In this document: positions 4,191 to 6,986 of the stretch, piece after piece
Layout: each line of letters starts with the position of its first letter
How positions within the stretch are numbered: the stretch's first letter is position 1
Source of the DNA: an uncultured Longilinea sp.
GTDB taxonomy: Bacteria; Chloroflexota; Anaerolineae; Anaerolineales; Anaerolineaceae
Length of the DNA stretch: 6,986 bases
Assembly (NCBI GenBank): GCA_937863945.1
Contig: CALMIB010000182.1
Location: forward strand, 1-6,986
Reading direction: 5' to 3'
Program-made: the position numbers and the translations under genes
Notes under the pieces: generated by a model
The model's database searches: none
What the model saw: the letters and a program-made list of their open reading frames with translations, nothing else
Told to the model about the DNA's origin: nothing

Positions 4191-6125
4191 CTACTCCACC
4201 TGGTAGGGCACTTCGGTGATGACGATGTTGTCGCGGTGCAGCAGTTCCTTGCGCAGGGCCTCGGCCGTGCGGGTGTGCAGGAAGTTGGCCCAGCCGTGCC
4301 TGGGCACAAATTGCGGCACGACGATGGTGATGATTTCACCCGGCCCGGCGGCCGCCGAGAGGCGGTCGATGTATTCCAGCAGGGGTTCGAGGAACAGGCG
4401 GTACGGCGAGCGCAGCACCACCAGGCGGTACTCTTCACCCCAGGTGCCCCACTTCTCCTCCACTTTGAGCGTTTCCTTGGGGTCAATGGAAACGTGCACG
4501 GCGGTCACATCGTCGGAGAGCGTGCTGGCAAAGCGCAGTGCGTCCAGCGTGCCGCTGTGCACGCTGCTGACCGGCATGATCACGCGGTTGCGGCGGATGT
4601 GCGCCTTGCGCTTGTGGTTTTCCAGCGATAGTTGCTGCGCCAGGCGCTTGTAATGGCGGTGGATGCCGAAGAAGAAGGCCACCAGCGCCGGGGTCAGCAC
4701 GATCACCACCCACGCGCCGTCGTGGAACTTGGTGACGGCGAATACGATCATCACCACCGCGGTGCAAATTGCACCAAAGCCGTTGATGATCATCTTGTGC
4801 AGCCAACCCTTGTCAAAGCGCACGGTCGATCCCTGCTCGACGACCTCTTCGCCGGGCTTGAGCCGGCCCGATTTCCACCAGCGCCGGGCCATGCCGCCCT
4901 GCGACAGCGAAAACGACAGGAACACGCCGATCGCGTACAGCGGGATCAGGTTGTTGACGCTGGCCTGGAAGGCTACCACCAGCAGTGAAGCCACCACCGC
5001 CAGCAAAACGATGCCGCGCGAGAAAACCAACCGGCTGCCGCGCGCCGAAAGCTGGCGCGGCAGAAAGCCGTCGGCGGCCACCAGCGCGCTCAGGCGCGGA
5101 AAATCAGCAAAGGCGGTATTGGCGGCCATCACCAGGATGACCGTGGTGGCGCTGATCGTTAACAGGTATAAAATTCCGCGGTTATCATACACGGTGCGCG
5201 CCAGTTGCGAAACGATGGTTTCGCTTTCCACCGGCACCGCGCCGATGTGGATGCTCAGGTAGGTGATGCTGATCAACAGCGAGCCGAGGATGACGCCCAT
5301 CCAGATGAGCGTGGTTCCGGCGTTTTTGGCGCGCGGCTCATGGAAGGCGGTGACCCCATTGGAGATGGCCTCCACGCCGGTCACCGATGAGGTGCCGTTG
5401 GCAAAGGCGCGCAGGATGAGAAACAGCGTCACCGGCTGCACCAGGTCCTGTTCCAGCACAGGCGGATCGATCACCGTACCGAGCGAGCCGGTCAACAGGC
5501 GCACCAGGCCCACAATCACCGTGGTAAAGATCATCACCAGGAAAAAATAGGTGGGAATGGCGAAGGCAATGCCCGATTCCTTGGTGCCGCGCAGGTTGAT
5601 CAGCATGACAAACAGGATCATCGCCACCGCGATTTCGATGCGATAGGCGTGCAGCGCCGGGAAAGCCGAAACGATCTGCGCCACGCCGGAGGAGATGGAT
5701 ACCGCCACGGTCAGGATGTAGTCGGTCAGCAGCGCCGCCGCGGCGATTTGCGCGGGCAGCACGCCCAGGTTGTCGCGCGCCACAATGTACGCGCCGCCAC
5801 CGTCGGGATAGGCGTGAATGGTCTGCTCGTAGGAAAAGATCAGGATCGTCAATAACCCGACGATGCCCAGCACCACCGGGAAGGCCAGGTGCATTGCGCC
5901 CATGCCGGCCGCCACCAGCACCATCATCAATTCCTGCGGGCCGTAAGCCACTGAGGACATGGCATCCGAGGAAAACACCGCCAGCCCGACCAGCTTGCCG
6001 ATGGTCTGGTGCGGCGCATCTTCGGTGGCCAGCGGCCGCCCGATCAGCATGGTTTGGATGGAATTCTTCGGCTTGTAGCCGGTGGTCTCTTCAAAAATAT
6101 TGGAATGTGCTTCTTTGATATTCAC
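4191..6125 (-). CDS. KimA-like APC-superfamily potassium permease
   Basis: This 644-residue inner-membrane transporter has a cytoplasmic N-terminus (1-40), about 12 transmembrane helices (about 41-490) and a soluble C-terminal domain (about 510-644). That domain contains PVSSVHSGTLDALRFASTLS and VTAVHVSIDP, the fold type of KimA and universal-stress proteins. The first helix, VFSSDAMSSVAYG, carries D54 and Y61; LLTDYILTVAVS carries D135, Y136, T139 and S143; Y397 lies in LIPLYAIG. From memory these match, in order and spacing, the potassium-coordinating residues of B. subtilis KimA (D36, Y43, D117, Y118, T121, S125, Y377). KimA is a proton-coupled, high-affinity potassium importer inhibited by cyclic di-AMP. 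The start is GTG (6125-6123), chosen because GGGGAG (6137-6132) lies 6 bases upstream and the family's N-terminus begins here. If not potassium, the substrate would be an amino acid, as in other APC permeases. It appears to be transcribed alone. Confidence 0.85.
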   Translation of the reverse strand: MNIKEAHSNIFEETTGYKPKNSIQTMLIGRPLATEDAPHQTIGKLVGLAVFSSDAMSSVAYGPQELMMVLVAAGMGAMHLAFPVVLGIVGLLTILIFSYEQTIHAYPDGGGAYIVARDNLGVLPAQIAAAALLTDYILTVAVSISSGVAQIVSAFPALHAYRIEIAVAMILFVMLINLRGTKESGIAFAIPTYFFLVMIFTTVIVGLVRLLTGSLGTVIDPPVLEQDLVQPVTLFLILRAFANGTSSVTGVEAISNGVTAFHEPRAKNAGTTLIWMGVILGSLLISITYLSIHIGAVPVESETIVSQLARTVYDNRGILYLLTISATTVILVMAANTAFADFPRLSALVAADGFLPRQLSARGSRLVFSRGIVLLAVVASLLVVAFQASVNNLIPLYAIGVFLSFSLSQGGMARRWWKSGRLKPGEEVVEQGSTVRFDKGWLHKMIINGFGAICTAVVMIVFAVTKFHDGAWVVIVLTPALVAFFFGIHRHYKRLAQQLSLENHKRKAHIRRNRVIMPVSSVHSGTLDALRFASTLSDDVTAVHVSIDPKETLKVEEKWGTWGEEYRLVVLRSPYRLFLEPLLEYIDRLSAAAGPGEIITIVVPQFVPRHGWANFLHTRTAEALRKELLHRDNIVITEVPYQVE

Positions 6126-6131
6126 AAAATG

Positions 6132-6137
6132 CTCCCC
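6132..6137 (-). promoter_or_regulatory. Ribosome binding site setting the GTG start of the permease
   Basis: GGGGAG on the minus strand, 6 bases before GTG, is the best Shine-Dalgarno match near this gene and supports the non-ATG start. Confidence 0.7.
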
Positions 6138-6206
6138 AAAATTTTCAGTACGGAGCGGTTATACGCCGATTACCGTCAAGCCGCGGACAAGAATCCCGCC
6201 GGATGC

Positions 6207-6228
6207 GTCAAGAAAAGGTCAAGAAAAG
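6207..6228. repeat. Tandem 11-bp direct repeat upstream of the permease
   Basis: GTCAAGAAAAG occurs twice back to back (6207-6217 and 6218-6228); on the minus strand this reads CTTTTCTTGAC twice. A third GTCAAG lies at 6175-6180, nearer the permease. An 11-bp period places the copies on the same face of the DNA helix, as in sites of OmpR/PhoB-type response regulators. The repeat lies about 80 bases upstream of the permease start, inside its likely promoter region. No convincing -35/-10 pair could be assigned: TATAAC at 6163-6158 lacks a properly spaced partner. Confidence 0.6.
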
Positions 6229-6274
6229 GGTAAGCAGCCGTCCATTGGTGGCACCGGCGGGCGCGGTGAATTAT

Positions 6275-6307
6275 AAAGGGGGCAGTGCGGCGTGCACCAC
6301 CCCCTTT
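6275..6307 (-). terminator. Hairpin terminator of gatB
   Basis: On the minus strand, AAAGGGGG and CCCCCTTT form an 8-bp outer stem. An inner GTGC/GCAC stem sits beyond a 2/2 internal loop, and ACGCC is the terminal loop. The 3' arm ends in TTT and is followed by ATAATT, a modest U-rich tail. It begins 17 bases after the gatB stop codon. On the plus strand there is no T-run, so it acts mainly leftward. Confidence 0.75.
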
Positions 6308-6324
6308 GGACGGGATGTCAATGC

Positions 6325-6986
6325 TTATTTGAGCAACTCTTCCAGCACCTGGCGGGCGATGTTGGGGTCGGCTTTGCCGCGCATCTTGCGCATCACCTGC
6401 CCGACGAACCAACCCATCAGGGTATCCTTGCCGCCTTTGAAGGCTTCCACTTCCTTCGGGTTTTCAGCCAGCACTTCCTGAGCCACCGCGCGAATGGCGG
6501 CGTTGTCGCTGACCTTGGCCAGGCCTTCCTTTTCCACCAGGGCGGCGGGCGAGAGGCCGCTCTCTTCCACCTTTTGCAGCAGCGATTTGCCGGTGGAAAT
6601 GTTGATGCTGCCGGCGTCGATCAGCCTGAGCAGTTCGGCCAGCCAGGCCGGCGCCAGCTTGATCTGGTCGGCGGTCAGGCCGCGGTCGTTGAGCATGCGC
6701 AGGATGTCGTTCATCAGCCAGTTGGAAACGCGCTTGGGGTCGCCGCCGTAGGCTTTGACCGCGGCTTCGAAATAATCGGAGAGCTTGCGCTCAGCGGTCA
6801 GGATCTCGGCGTCGTATTCGGGCAGGCCATATTCACTGATAAAGCGCGCGCGGCGTTCGAGCGGCAGTTCGGGGAAACCGGCCAGGATGGTTTTCTTCCA
6901 GGCCTCGTCCAGGCGGATGGGCAGCAGGTCGGGCTCGCGGAAGTAGCGGTAGTCGGCTTCCGTTTCCTTTGAGCGCATTTTGCGCA
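6325..6986 (-). CDS. gatB: Aspartyl/glutamyl-tRNA amidotransferase subunit B, C-terminal part
   Basis: The last ~220 codons of gatB enter from the right edge and end with TAA at 6327-6325. GatB is the kinase and tRNA-binding subunit of GatCAB, which converts Glu-tRNA(Gln) or Asp-tRNA(Asn) to the amide form in the cytoplasm. The visible part begins with the conserved end of the catalytic domain (KMRSKETEADYRYFREPDL, then PIRLDE). It continues through the helical linker (ILTAERKLSDYFEAAVKAYG, VSNWLMNDILRMLN) into the C-terminal YqeY-like tail domain that contacts tRNA (INISTGKSLLQKVEESG, GKDTLMGWFVGQVMRKMRGK, ADPNIARQVLEELL). The ATG at 6978 is internal, because the conserved block continues upstream of it to the window edge. 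About 255 N-terminal residues lie outside, since GatB is normally about 475-480 long. Nothing looks damaged. Confidence 0.95.
   Translation of the reverse strand, partial: RKMRSKETEADYRYFREPDLLPIRLDEAWKKTILAGFPELPLERRARFISEYGLPEYDAEILTAERKLSDYFEAAVKAYGGDPKRVSNWLMNDILRMLNDRGLTADQIKLAPAWLAELLRLIDAGSINISTGKSLLQKVEESGLSPAALVEKEGLAKVSDNAAIRAVAQEVLAENPKEVEAFKGGKDTLMGWFVGQVMRKMRGKADPNIARQVLEELLK

Noticed and set aside
6126..6274. ydaO-type cyclic di-AMP riboswitch before the KimA-like gene
   Set aside because: The leader is only about 150 bases and I could not recognise the conserved helices of that riboswitch; a covariance-model search would settle it.

Overview
The window is a GC-rich bacterial chromosomal segment with a short AT-rich left end. 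It reads as the genome of an environmental, probably anaerobic or facultative bacterium. My best guess is Chloroflexota (Anaerolineae-like), from the mix of a DUF2202 ferritin-like protein, a NifX-type FeMo-cofactor-domain protein, a short TrmO-like protein and a KimA-like permease. That guess rests on recollection of gene content, not on a phylogenetic marker; the partial gatB at the right end would be the gene to use.

Left part (1-991), scarred DNA. An AT-rich stretch carries the start of a leftward small membrane protein that leaves the window. It is followed by the first ~155 codons of a DDE transposase, joined near 757-760 to the last ~77 codons of a P-type cation ATPase in a different frame. 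Both are dead remnants, and the long open frame across the joint is accidental.

Middle part (992-3400), intact rightward genes. First comes an exported ferritin-like DUF2202 protein with its own promoter-like sequence, Shine-Dalgarno site and a strong intrinsic terminator. Next is a compact cluster in operon arrangement: an XRE-cupin regulator, a His-rich NifX-type protein and a TrmO-like protein, preceded by an AT-rich promoter region with a clean TATAAT box and dyads. The cluster suggests a regulator controlling a metal- or cofactor-related protein, but the ligand cannot be read from the sequence.

Right part (3397-6986), leftward genes. A GNAT acetyltransferase overlaps the 3' end of the TrmO-like gene tail to tail by 4 bp and appears to have lost about 30 internal residues. 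Upstream of it is a ~360-bp non-coding stretch with an intrinsic terminator and nested palindromes, including a tetO-like 9+2+9 dyad. Then come a 644-residue APC permease of the KimA potassium-uptake type, starting with GTG and preceded by an 11-bp tandem repeat, a hairpin terminator, and the C-terminal half of gatB.

I found no RNA genes, CRISPR array or complete mobile element, and no convincing wholly new system. The items most worth following up are the nested palindrome in the kimA-GNAT gap, the GNAT internal deletion, the transposase/ATPase joint, and the regulator/NifX/TrmO cluster.
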